Below are positions 22,590 to 33,544 of a DNA stretch of 64,000 bases, piece by piece. Made by a program: the position numbers and the translations under genes. The first letter of the stretch is position 1. Every line of letters starts with the position of its first letter. The stretch is from Canna indica (lineage: Eukaryota; Streptophyta; Magnoliopsida; Zingiberales; Cannaceae): contig CP136898.1 in assembly GCA_034359265.1 (NCBI GenBank), positions 33,994,501 through 34,058,500 on the forward strand, written 5' to 3'. Below the pieces are notes generated by a model, which was not told where the DNA came from, made no database searches, and saw nothing but the letters and a program-made list of their open reading frames with translations.

Positions 22590-22985
22590 ATGTAAAGCAA
22601 ATGTAAATTTTTGAACTTATTTGTGGCAACATTTATCCTTACTTGACTTCTCTGATTACCCTTGGCTTATATGTGGTGATTTTAATGTTATTCTTTGCCG
22701 GGAAGAGAAAAAAAAGAAGGTAAACCTATTAATCTAAACGTACGGTAACAATCGTAGGGGCTCCTAATGTATTCTAATCAAATTTGATAGATTTTTTGCA
22801 AATTTAGCATTGCTCCATTTCTTTGAAAATTCAACTATGAAGCATTTAAACAAATGTAGATCTGATCATGACTGATTCTGTGACAAGCCGTGGTCTAAAT
22901 TGTTTAGGTTTGAACCTCTTTGGTTGGATTATGAGGATTCTTTTCATGTCATTAATACTGCTGCTTGGCATGCAGGTGGGAGGAT
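22590..22985 (+). pseudogene. LINE ORF2 endonuclease fragment
   Basis: One frame reads LWQHLSLLDFSDYPWLICGD followed by FNVIL, the GDFN signature of the apurinic-like endonuclease domain of plant LINEs. It continues, with shifts and stops, into matches for 'FEPLWLDYEDSF'. Only this domain remains, cut off at 22985 by LTR sequence. Confidence 0.7.
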
Positions 22986-22989
22986 CGAT

Positions 22990-23174
22990 ACAATAGGGTA
23001 AATAGTTTGTTTAAGGCTAAATTTTACTCTAAATAGATTTTATCATTTCTAATTAATTTCACTCTTTTATAAGCAATAGACTAATAAAGATGAATAATAT
23101 AAATAACAAACTCTAATGAAACAAATGTTAACACCACTACTTATAGTTGTTTGGCTCACCCCGAGCCTACATCC
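22990..23174 (-). mobile_element. SIRE LTR 3'-end fragment
   Basis: Resembles the SIRE LTR end read in reverse (AATAGGGTAAATAGTTTGTTT, then a TTATAGTTGTTTGGCTC version of the conserved 'tatagtggttcggc' block). It stops where another LTR starts at 23175. Confidence 0.45.
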
Positions 23175-24184
23175 TGTTGGGTTGCGGAGAACACATGCAC
23201 GTAGCGGAAAAGGGTGGAAAAAAGATATTTTAAAAATTCCTTTTGCACCCCAAAAAACCAGTGATCCCTTTAGCTACGACAAATAATTCACAAGGGGAGA
23301 AAGGAGTAGAATTTATACCTTAGTTGGGAGGATGTAGGCACAACGATCATGCGGGGCTCGTCGTGGCTTAATGGACGCACTCCGTTGTCTCTAATTTCCA
23401 CCAACAAGGTTTGAACCTTCCACCAAGGATCCAACCAGCAAAAGGGGGGAGAAGAGCGGTGAGAAACCACAAAACAAGTACTAGATGGAAGCTTGTACCT
23501 TGCTAGAATTTTTGGCCTCAATAGGGCTTCCTCGGGTTTATGTGGTTAATCCAAAAGGGGAACTCTTTCCCGCTTGTTGTCCATAGATGAGTACAATGAC
23601 CGTGCTGCGGCATGTCCGTGCTAGCAAACATTAATTGCCACGTTCGAGCTTTATCTCATAAATATCGTTACAATGAAAACTTGTTTGTGTGTGACCCATT
23701 GGACCCTACACTAATTAAGCTGGCAGTGAGTCATGCACATGCGAGTGTTCTTAATTCGATAGAACACGCCTTTTATGTGAATTAATTTCCACAATCCCTA
23801 TTCAACTCTTTAATGTGATCGATTGATCACCTCATGATCGTAATTTTACTCACAAGTCAAGATTGACGTCTGGCAACGTATCATGACTACCCAGATAGTG
23901 TGGAGTTCAATTGCAAGGGATCGAGTGTCCTTCGGTGATCGATTAGTTCTCGTGCAATCAAATTCTTCGGTTACACAATGTCCTAAATATGGCTAAGGTA
24001 TGAAAGATGTGTCAAACCCTAATAACGATCCATATGTAATCTACTTCCTCAAGTCGTCATCTCAATAATGAAAGATTGGAAACGTCTTTCCAACTTTCAT
24101 ATCCACTATGGCCAAAGATTTCTCGAGGTGACACTCATCGGAAGACATAGGACATTCTCTCCTCTTACTAGAAGTAGCCGATCC
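23175..24184 (-). mobile_element. Copia C-family LTR fragment, inverted
   Basis: Begins TGTTGGG (reverse of the CCCAACA end at 28883). It shares, in reverse complement, long stretches with 27420-27990 of the Copia C LTR, for example the block around GACGTCAATATTGACTTGTG and the 'cccattgg' block. It is cut at 24184 by a SIRE LTR. Confidence 0.65.
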
Positions 24185-25140
24185 TGATGGGTGAATGACC
24201 ACACTAGAGGGGGGTAAATAGTGTGTTACTATAATTTTTAGACTAATATTATTTTTAGTCGGTTCTTTGAAAACTAGGTCAAATTACAATTTTAAGCAAG
24301 CGTAAGCAAGTACGATAGTTAAACACACACAAAAAGCAATGCAAATTTATAGTGGTTCGGCAACACCGTCTACTCCACTACCTAAGCACCCGACTAAGGA
24401 TTTCAAACTCTAGTTTACTAGTTTAAAGTGTATCCTAAAAGAGGATTTACAAGCTAAGGCTGCGACCTTCTCCCCCGAGGGTTACCCTCTCCCCGAGAAT
24501 ACCTCCAACACCTCTTTTCCCAAGGACTATACAACTAACCCTAGCAAACTAAGTTTACATCAGTGGACTTATGCCTCTACACCAAGGCAATCACTAACAC
24601 TCAAACCTAGCAACTTAAGTTCTTACAACTTGAGATACAATGAAATAAATCACAACATAAAACAACAATTGGAGCAATAAATAAAACAATGTATACTTAG
24701 CTCTAACGAAAGTTCCATAGTCCTCTTGATGCCTTGAGAAGATGAATAATTGAGGGTTCAAATGCAAGATCAAGAACTGAAGCTCAAACTAGGATTTTCA
24801 CAAAGATTGGCTCAAGAAAGATTTGCAAACATCTAAGAGTAGCTCAATAGGTTTTTAGAGGTCAAAGGAAGGCTTCCAAGGCCCTTAAGTAGGCAGATAA
24901 AAATAATGCATTTGGGTTCAACGAATTGAAACGGCTATAAAAGAGCCATTGGGCCCGCCGGTTGCACGTCGATCGATCGTCGTTCCATCGAAGCTGCAAC
25001 TAATAACTACAAAGTGTGCAGTTTCAACGCGCTTCGATCTCCAATCTGAGTTTCAAGTTTGATTTTTAGGGTTGTTCACATTATAATGAGAATTATGCAT
25101 TCATTATATAGACACACTAGACCCAAATAAAATCTCCTAA
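24185..25140 (-). mobile_element. SIRE LTR fragment
   Basis: Starts TGATGGGTGAATGACC, then ACACTAGAGGGGGG and TATAGTGGTTCGGC: the reverse complement of a SIRE LTR 3' end. Similarity to the solo LTR at 16337 continues to about 25140 and then fades, with no TG/CA end or TSD. Truncated. Confidence 0.6.
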
Positions 25141-25363
25141 ATGTAGAATTAAAATGAAGTTTTGAAAAATCTTAAGTGGGAAGTCATGTCTGCATCATAC
25201 ATGGCGTTATGCATGGCATCTTATAATATAATTGAATTGAAATATTTGAATAGCTAGATTTGAAACAAAGTAAAAAGGTTATGATAGATTTAGTAATTAA
25301 GCCAAATATAAATTAATGTACTCACGCTTTGTGTTTGACACCGGATTGAATTCCGAAACTTAG

Positions 25364-25537
25364 GGTCTGTTTGGATGTAGATCAGTAAGGGGAAGGGAAT
25401 GGAAGGGAGAGGAAGGGAGAAAAAGAGAAAGGAGGGGGAAAATTAACCTTGTTTGGATATAGTTTAATAAGGGGAAGGGAAGGGAAAAATTAAACTTGTT
25501 TGGATGTACTTCGTAAGGGGAAAGAAGGGGAAAGAAT
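25364..25537. repeat. Purine-rich MITE-like repeat
   Basis: Three diverged copies of a unit containing TGTTTGGATGTA and AGTAAGGGGAAGGGAA lie in tandem. The GGGTCTGTTTGGATG start resembles the end of many plant MITEs. It abuts the truncated start of Copia C reverse transcriptase. The 225 bases before it (25141-25363) show nothing. Confidence 0.4.
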
Positions 25538-26797
25538 ATGGATGTCAAGACTACATTCCTCATTAATGGTGAACTTGAGGAAGAGGTCTATATGACCCAG
25601 CCAGAATGATTCATTTCTCCGGTAGGACCGAAGAAGGTATGCAAATTGCAAAGGTACATTTATGGACTTAAGCAAGCCTCGAGGAGTTGGAACATCTATT
25701 TTGATGAGACGGTCAAAGAGTTTGGCTTCATAAAAAATGTAGACGAACCTTGTGTCTATAAAAAGGTTAGTGGGAGCGCCGTTGTGTTTATTGTGCGGAT
25801 GACATACTGCTCATGGGGAATGATGTTCCTCTACTCCAGTCAGTGAAAGCATGGTTATCCAAAAACTTCTCAATGAAAGACTTGGGTGAAGCATCCTACG
25901 TACTCAGCATTAAGATCTATAAGGATTGGTCTAGAAGGATGCTTGGTTTGTCTCAGTTTCGGTATATTGATACCGTGCTAAAAAGGTTTAGCATGAAACA
26001 CGGTAAAATAGGTTACTTGCTTATTAGTCATGACATCACTCTTTCCAAGAAGATATCTCCTAAGACACTCGAGGAGAGAAAAAGGATGAGAGAGATCGCT
26101 TATGCTTCGGCAGTAGGATCCATCATGTATGCTATGCTCTGTACTCGGCCTGATGTCGCTTATGCCCTAGGGGTAACGAGCAGATTTGAGGTGGATCCTG
26201 GAGAGGAACATAGGAAAGCCGTAAAGAACATTCTTAAGTACTTGAGAAGGACTAAAGATGTTCTCTTAATTTATGGTGGGCCAGATTTTAAACTGGACGA
26301 CTACACAGATTCTAGCTTCCTATCGAACCTGGATGATAGTAAATCCATTTTTGGGTATGTATTTACTCTGAATGGTGGTGCAGTATGATGGAAAAGTTCA
26401 AAGCAAGGAACTGTGGGCGCTCGGTGACAGAAGCTGAGTACATCGCTGCAAGCAAAGCCGCAAAGGAAGGAGTGTAAATAAAGAAATTTATCTCTAAGCT
26501 GGGTGTTGTTCCTGAGGTTGATAGACTGGTCCCCATTTATTATGATAACACAACACTAGGGCTGTTGCCCAAGCAAAGGAACCTAGATCCCACCAAAAAT
26601 CAAAACACATCCTAAGGCGGTATCACCTGATCAGAGAGATCGTTGGACGTGGTGATATAAATGTCGAATGTGTCAACATGAAAGATAATATAACATATCC
26701 ATTCACAAAGCCATTACTACAGCAACAGTTCGATCACCACTTAAGTTGTATGGGTATTAAATACCGCAATGATTGGCTACAAGTGCAAGTGAGAGAT
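25538..26797 (+). pseudogene. Copia C reverse transcriptase and RNase H remnant
   Basis: Starts within RT at MDVKTTFLINGELEEEVYM, then YIYGLKQASRSWN. The catalytic VDD region near 25800 is broken by a frameshift. RT continues as DLGEASYVLSIKIYKD and the ASAVGSIMYAMLCTRPDVAY block. RNase H residues (DDYTDSSF, LNGGAV) end near 26388, followed by shifted EAEYIAAS-like and HLIREIVGRGD-like text to about 26780. The 5' half of the element is missing. Non-functional. Confidence 0.85.
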
Positions 26798-28883
26798 TGA
26801 AAGAAATAGTGCCATTGAGCCAATCACATGTTGATGTGTAGGGAACTATTTTTTGGTTAATAAATAATATGAGGCAACTTTTCATCATATGCTGCATCTA
26901 TATTTTGTATATATTAGATTGTAATGAACCCCATGAACCCGGGCAATTGATTCCAAGGCCATGACGAGATCATACCAGTGAGACTTGGAATCCAGATGTC
27001 CCTATTCTAAATATTCCCAGTCGTAGGATCACCAATTAGGGGTTTGATGATTCCGGATAGATTGGTGCACTTGGTACATGCCTTATACGATAAGAGGTAG
27101 CTGATATCACAGTTACCTATATATGAGCTGCCAGTAATGTACAAGTGCAGGTGCTCATTAGGGAATGAGTTCACTGAACGGACCTACACGAGGAACACAT
27201 AATGGAATCCTTATATGAGTGTTAATAGGATGTTCCTCGGGTGATAGTAGGTGCAAGCAGTCCTTGGACCTGAGGTTGTTATGGTTACCTTGTGAGTGAC
27301 GACCCATTGATTTGGTTCTATCCCTACGTGACCCTCAGCCACATGTGCTGGGTATTACTGGGCATGGAGAAGCATTCATGGAGGTAGCTGAGCAACCAAT
27401 ATAGAATCGATTACTCCTAGTGAGAGGAGATAATGTCATATGTGTCCCTACAAGTGTCGACTCGAGAATCTTTGGCCAGAGTAGACGTGAAAGTCAAGAA
27501 GATGTTTCTGACGTTTCATTATTGAGACGACATCTTAGTAGATGGAATACATATGAATCAATATTAGGGTTTGACACTTCTTTCGTACCCTATCCGACTT
27601 CGGGACGTTGGAACTGGGGGACTTAGTTGCACGGTAACTAATCACTGAATGGTGTTCGATTCCCTATAGATTGAACCTCACACTATTCGGGTAGTCATGA
27701 CACGTTGCTAGACGTCAATATTGACTTGTGAGTGGAGTCTCTCACGACCATACTAAAGGGGTTTAGTGGTGGCTCGTAAGATTCGAATAGAAGTCGTTCT
27801 ATCGGAGCCAACTTTTTGTTATGTACAACTCACTGCTGGCTTAGTGTGGGGCCCAATGGGTCACACACAACATGCTAACCTCGTAACGGACCTTATGAGA
27901 TAAAGTTTGTATGCGGCACTATATGTCTACTAGTATGGATATGCTGCAACTCGATCACGAATCTCGTTTACAAACATAATAGGAAAGGTTATTCCTATAA
28001 GGAATGAATACGCGAGGAAGGAGTTCCTCGGTAACCCTAATTTGTAGGGCATCCCTAATTGTAGGTATTGACACATGATAAATCCTAATCAATAGGTTTT
28101 TAATTTATAGAGATAAATTAAAGTTTATATTTAGTTGGATTTAATTAATTTCAAATTAATTATAAAATCTATTAAATGTAAATTATTGTTTTGGAGACAA
28201 ACCCCAGAATCTGGGGAGAGGTTTTAAAAAAGGGGACCGAGTCTACCTTGGTAGCAACCTATGCCCCTTAAAAATAGATGGCCTAACCTCCTTCAAGAGG
28301 GTTAAACAAATTGGTTAATGATCTTGGAGAAGAACAAGGGCTTGGTTCTTGAGAGGTTTCTTAAAGAGAGAAGCTCTAAGAACTCTTCCTCATCTCCTTG
28401 AAGGGCCGGCCATCTAAAGCTTCCTTCTTGATTTTGTGAAGCTGAATTGAAGGTCTCTTCCTCTTGGGTGTGTCATCTACTTCATCTTCTTGGAGGAGTC
28501 CAAGAAGGATAACGAGGTATTCCTTCACCATTCTTCTCATTTCGTGGTTTTCTCATCCCCTCTTCCTCCCTTTTGGTGCTCGGTTCTTGGTGGAAAGGCC
28601 GACTTCACCTCGGTGCATTACAGGATTGAGATTGCCTCTCTGTTGAGCCACAACGAGTCTTGGTGTTCGCTACCCCTTGGTTGCGAGACGCTTGGTGTGG
28701 ATTTTCCTTGGAGGATGTGCGTGTGTGCGTCTTGAAATGAGGATAGAAGCAGTTATACCATCCGCAGTATAAGGTATATCTTCTCCTTCTACTTGTAGAT
28801 CTAAAGTTGATTGTTGTTTTCAGGATGGTTTAAATTTTTAAAAAATTGCTTTTTCAGTTGTGCTTATTATTGCCATCCCAACA
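26798..28883 (+). mobile_element. Copia C 3' LTR, about 2.1 kb
   Basis: Follows a purine tract (AAGTGAGAGAT) directly after the pol end. It begins TGAAAG and ends CCCAACA. It holds the long untranslated region typical of this Copia group and no credible gene. The reading frames in it are short and unsupported. Confidence 0.6.
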
Positions 28884-30833
28884 GGGAGCATGAGGAGGAT
28901 ATCAGAGATCGCTTCCAACACTTGTTTGACACAACAAGTACGTAAATTTGTAGGGCCGAATTTCTTAAGGTGAGGAGGATGTTATATTCTAGTTATTTAA
29001 AAAAAAGAAACAAAAAAGACCTTGTTGCAATTTTAGAGTGTGCGGGCGGTTATTTGCAAAAATAACTCCTTGTCACCTTGGAACTGACTCTTATGCAAGC
29101 TAGCATTAGAGGAGAGCCAAAAATAGAGAAATTGGAGCTATAGTGATCATCGTCGTCGTTGCCGGAGCTGGAATCTGTGGTAGGAGTTTTGCATCTATCT
29201 CCTTTTTATTCCACCAAATTACTCCTTCATTCATCGATGGCGGGGATTAAATACGGAGAGGTATTGGAGAAGGAGAGGCCGGTGAAGCCGGCCAAAGAGC
29301 GATCGCGGCAGCCACGCCGCTGCCTGCGATGCTAGGTTGCGTGGCCTTGGCGGCTTCTAGGTCATGGCAGCTGTGTTGCTGCCTATGCCATGGTAGCACC
29401 CGCAACACATCGTAGGTGGAGACATAGCCTTCCCCGGTGATGAGCTAGTGTCTCATCGACGTCGGAGGCTGCGGTAGAGGGCGGTAGGGCTGGGGGGTTG
29501 ATCGCCTACGACTTGGATTGGCTGCCCGATAGTGATTGAGGCAAGGCAGGGGAGCAGGTGAAGAAACTCAGGAGAAGAGGGAGAAGAGGTATTTGTATTT
29601 TAATATGGATTAAGAGTTGATTAATTATGTTTAAGTATATATTAATTAATTAATTAATATAAGTAAGGTATAGTTTATATATATAAAAATATTTGGATGA
29701 CTTATAGTTGTTGGATGGAGTTGGATGAATACCATAGTTATAAATTTTCAAGTGTTGAACGCGATGGTGGTGTTCAAATCAGAGGTTGTTTAGAATCTCT
29801 TTTATATTTTTTAGTATTATAGCATAATTAAACAATTATTAATTTAATTTGATGATTAATTAAATAATATTAGATTAAATTAAATGGTGAATTTGAGTAT
29901 AAATAGTTATGCTAGGTTTGTGGATTGATACTCGTTGTAGCCAATGAATTTTTGTTGGGTAGAATGATGGATATATCCTTTGCCTCTATTTGCTTGTTTT
30001 GCCTCAAAAAATTTGTTGAACTCCTATTGCATATTATTGTTGGACATGCCATATATATGTGTTAAATTTTGTTCTCATTTATTGATGTTAATTTTGATCA
30101 TGATATGTCATGTTAGTCATATATAGTGCATTGAATAACTATTTATTGCATAATATTATATTTATCGTGTTATCTCCGTGTTGGCTACTTGGTGGATGGG
30201 GTAGTCGTATCACTGTTGGAACGGACGATTGATGCCACTCTGTTGGTGGTAGAGTGCGGGGTTTTTACCCAACAGTCCATACGCTCGTTGATTTGGTCGA
30301 CGTTGATTAAGACTATGTGGGGAGTATTTGTTGTATATATATATCACATTTGACTGCATCTTTGGCCATATTGTTATTCATTGTTGATGTTGACACTTGA
30401 TACATGTTGATGATCATATTGTGATTCTCCTACTCAACACCTGATGATCTCCGTTGTTTTTGCTTCAGACTTGCAGGGGTGAGCTATTGATTGCTAGATC
30501 GAGTTGTAGATAACTTGTAGATAGCTAGTAGATGTGGAGCTCTGATGGTGACTGCTTTTGTATTTTGTTTTATTTTGTTGATATTTACCTTATGATATTG
30601 CTTATTTTGGAGTTATGATTTGTGAATTACTAAATGTTTTATCAAGATTTGTATCTCGATCAATTGCTTTTTTTTATCATATGTACCGTTTGGCCTTTTG
30701 AATGTAATTATTGGTTTGAATGATTTTATGATAATGATTTGTGTTTTTTTCCTTTTCTTGCCTAGTTTTCGAGTCGCCGCTGCCGTGTCTCGGGACAAGG
30801 TTGTCGAGGGAGGATCCGAACTTGGGCGCGACA
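28884..30833 (+). mobile_element. Chromovirus-like Gypsy 3' end and LTR
   Basis: 28884-28940 reads REHEEDIRDRFQHLFDTTST, matching the end of a chromodomain (the W-E-P/R-E-E-D-I-R pattern). A purine tract AAGGTGAGGAGGAT follows, then an LTR from TGTTATATTC at 28980 to GGGCGCGACA at 30833. The LTR 3' end, with CGAGTCGCCGC..GGACAAGG, is typical of Gypsy elements. The rest of the element is lost at the Copia C boundary. Confidence 0.6.
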
Positions 30834-31126
30834 CAAATATATAATATTATTATATACTAGACTAGACTGGCTCTCTAGGCCCGATCAGCCCTGTCTTAGA
30901 AGCGCCCTAACTCTTGAACCTAACCCCATATATGGTGAATACACCCTGTTGAACACCTAGAGGGAGACTATTCCCCGAGAAATTTATAACTTGTAGTTGC
31001 TCAAGTATCCTAACAACGCGGGGAAGAAGAAGCTCCAGGCTAACGCTAACAAAAGTAAGAAGTGCAAATTCCATCGCACATATAGACACACTACTGAGGA
31101 GTGTGTGGTGTTAGGAGTATGCCCTA

Positions 31127-32856
31127 CACTACAAGAAAATTTAGATTTATCGACCATATTTTCCGACAAGAAGATGTTGTCGAAAATTTTCGTTATATTT
31201 TCGACGACCGATAGCGTCGGAAAGAGTTACCGACAAAACTTTTCGACCAAAATGTGTCGAAAAATTATTATATTATTATCGATGAATTTTCGTCGAAAAT
31301 TTGGTCGGAAATATTAAAGACATATTTTTATAATGAATTTATCGACCAAAATTTTTGACGAAAATCTATCGTCGAAAATTTTCGTTAAAGTTCCGACAAC
31401 TTACCGACGAGAAATTGGATTTATCGACCACAACTTTCGATGAGAAGATGTTGTCGAAAAATTTCATTAGATTTCCGACACGTCTTTGCGTCGGAAAGAG
31501 TTACCGACAAAAATTTTCGACCAAAATTAGTCGAAAAATTATAAATAATTATATAAAAAAAAGAAAAAAAAAGCATGTGGCCGCCCAAGCAGGAGGCGGG
31601 AGATTTCCCGCCTCCCCGCCTCCTGCTCTCTTTCTATTTTTAATAAATAATTATATTTTTATATTTAATTATATTTCTTCTTCACTTCTTCTTTACTTCT
31701 TCTTTTTCTTCTTTGTTCCTCGATCGCCCAAGCAGAGCTCTTCTCCGGCCCCTTCCCCGACGCCCTCCTCTCCGTTCGCAACCTCCGCGTGCTCGATCTG
31801 TCCTCCTCCTCCGCATGCCGATCCTGCTCCTCACGGGGCGCATGTTGATCCTGCGCCGTCCTCCACCTCCTGACGAGGGTCGGCACAACGCCTTCCTCCG
31901 CAGCCTTCGGGCTTTGTTCCTCGATCTCAACCTCTTCTCCGTCCCCTTCCCCGACGCCCTCCTCTCCGTTCGCAACCTCCGCGTGCTCGATCTGTCCTCC
32001 TCCTCCGCACGCTGATCCTGCTCCTCACGGGGCGCACGTTGATCCTGCGCCGTCCTCCACCTCCTGACGAGGGTCGGCACAACGTCTTCCTCCGCAGCCT
32101 TCGGGCTTTAATAATCTCCGCGGATCAAGCGGATCAAGCGGTTGCCCATCAGGAGACTCACGAGGCCGAGTCATGAGACTTCCTCCTCAATTTTCGCCGT
32201 CGGAGCCGCCTTGACCCGGAGGCAGAGGGCGACGAGAGGCCGTCCACGTCCACGCCTCCTCCCCCGGTGGAGTTACTGGGTTGGGGAAAGCAGATCAAGC
32301 GGTCGCCCGTCACGAGACTCCGGAGGCCAAAAATAATCTCCGCGATGGGAGGAGAGGAGGACAACATGGCGGCACTAACAGAGAAGAGGAAAGGAAAGAG
32401 GAGGGCCAGCCGCAGTCTCTGGAGGGTTACAGTAGCTCGTCGGTGAGCGGAGACGAGGAGAGGGCGGAGAGATCTATTAGCCCGATTTATTAGTTTTTTT
32501 AAAAAAAAAAAATCTTGAGTTTTCGACGAAATTCCGACGACATATCGTCGGTAATTACCGACCACAGTTTTCGACAACACTTGTAGTCGGTAATTACCGA
32601 GGAGCAACCGACAAACCTTTTGTCGGAAGTTACTGAGGAACTACCGACAACTTTTCGATTAAAATGTTGGTCGGTAATTATCGACAATATTTTTTCTCGA
32701 TAAACTATCGATACTCGTTTCGACCAAGGTTTTACCGACGCAAATATTAGCCTCGGTAACCGGTCGAAATTTGGTCGGTAAATAATTGTTACCGACCAAC
32801 TTTCGACCACTTTTCGACTATAATGACCGTCGAAAATTGCCATATTTCTTGTAGTG
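31127..32856. mobile_element. Pack-CACTA (non-autonomous CACTA with captured sequence), TSD CTA
   Basis: Ends are CACTACAAGAAA (31127) and TTTCTTGTAGTG (32856), flanked by CTA at 31124-31126 and 32857-32859. Both subterminal regions are full of TCGACCAAAA / CCGACAA motifs. The centre (about 31580-32480) is GC-rich and unlike the rest. It contains two tandem copies of a roughly 200-bp unit (31713-31913, 31914-32110) encoding FPDALLSVRNLRVLDLS, a leucine-rich-repeat pattern typical of plant receptor-like kinases. No transposase. Confidence 0.8.
31713..32110 (+). pseudogene. Captured leucine-rich-repeat fragment, tandemly duplicated
   Basis: In unit 2 (from 31893) the frame reads FLRSLRALFLDLNLFS followed by VPFPDALLSVRNLRVLDLS. 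Unit 1 encodes the same LRR (LFSGPFPDALLSVRNLRVL) in another frame. This fits an extracellular LRR such as those of LRR receptor kinases. No kinase domain, signal peptide or full ORF is present. The parent gene cannot be named from this window. Confidence 0.55.
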
Positions 32857-33544
32857 CTAGGCTAATGGAACAATAAATGTCATTGCAACTTTCCTCTTTA
32901 ACGGAACACTTGTTTTATCTTGTTATTCATTGTGAACATATTTGACTTGATAGGAGATTTCCTGAATAGTTGATTTCGCCTAATGGTCATCAAGTACGAG
33001 ACTTGATAGCAAAACCCTAAGGCAATTGGAATTTTATTCTAAACAGTTCTAGTCGGTCATTATCATTGGAACGATAATGAATGAAGACTAGTATGCAGTC
33101 TAACTGACGATGATCATGTTTTACTAGTCATTAATATGTGATATTAAAGTCAGATCATAGACACATGTTAGAGAATATGGTGTTGGACAGACCCACCATG
33201 AGTATATACGTGGATTAATATCATTTGTATATCTCACAATGGTAGTGATACGTCAGTCCTCTGACCTGATGTCACCATAGGTTCCTACATGAGGAATTCT
33301 GTATTTTGACCTAGTCTAAGATCATCTTTAATCGGATGATAATAAAGACTGTAGTTGGACATTGAATGAATTATGCAGAGGAATATGTGTGGTCATGAAA
33401 GAATTTGTGCTTCTCATATATGAGAGAGATATCTCTGGGCTCCTTAATGAGTGTGATTGAGGAAATGCATGGTCGTGCTCAAATGAATTGATAGGAGTGT
33501 TAATGTCATTTGTTAAATCACTCTACTCGAAGGACTCTTACGTT

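Larger units (their letters stand above)
31109..33540 (+). mobile_element. Copia LTR fragment replacing Gypsy protease, split by a Pack-CACTA
   Basis: Starts TGTTAGGAGTATGCCCTA, a common Copia LTR head, immediately after the gag TEECVVL codons. After the CACTA insertion it resumes GGCTAATGGAACAATAAATG and runs to about 33540, where Gypsy RT begins. The protease and RT start of the Gypsy are missing here. Right edge approximate; no TSD found. Confidence 0.5.

Noticed and set aside
31665..32080. Arg/Glu-rich minus-strand frames in the Pack-CACTA
   Set aside because: Antisense of the duplicated LRR fragment. Composition is driven by GC-rich repeats.
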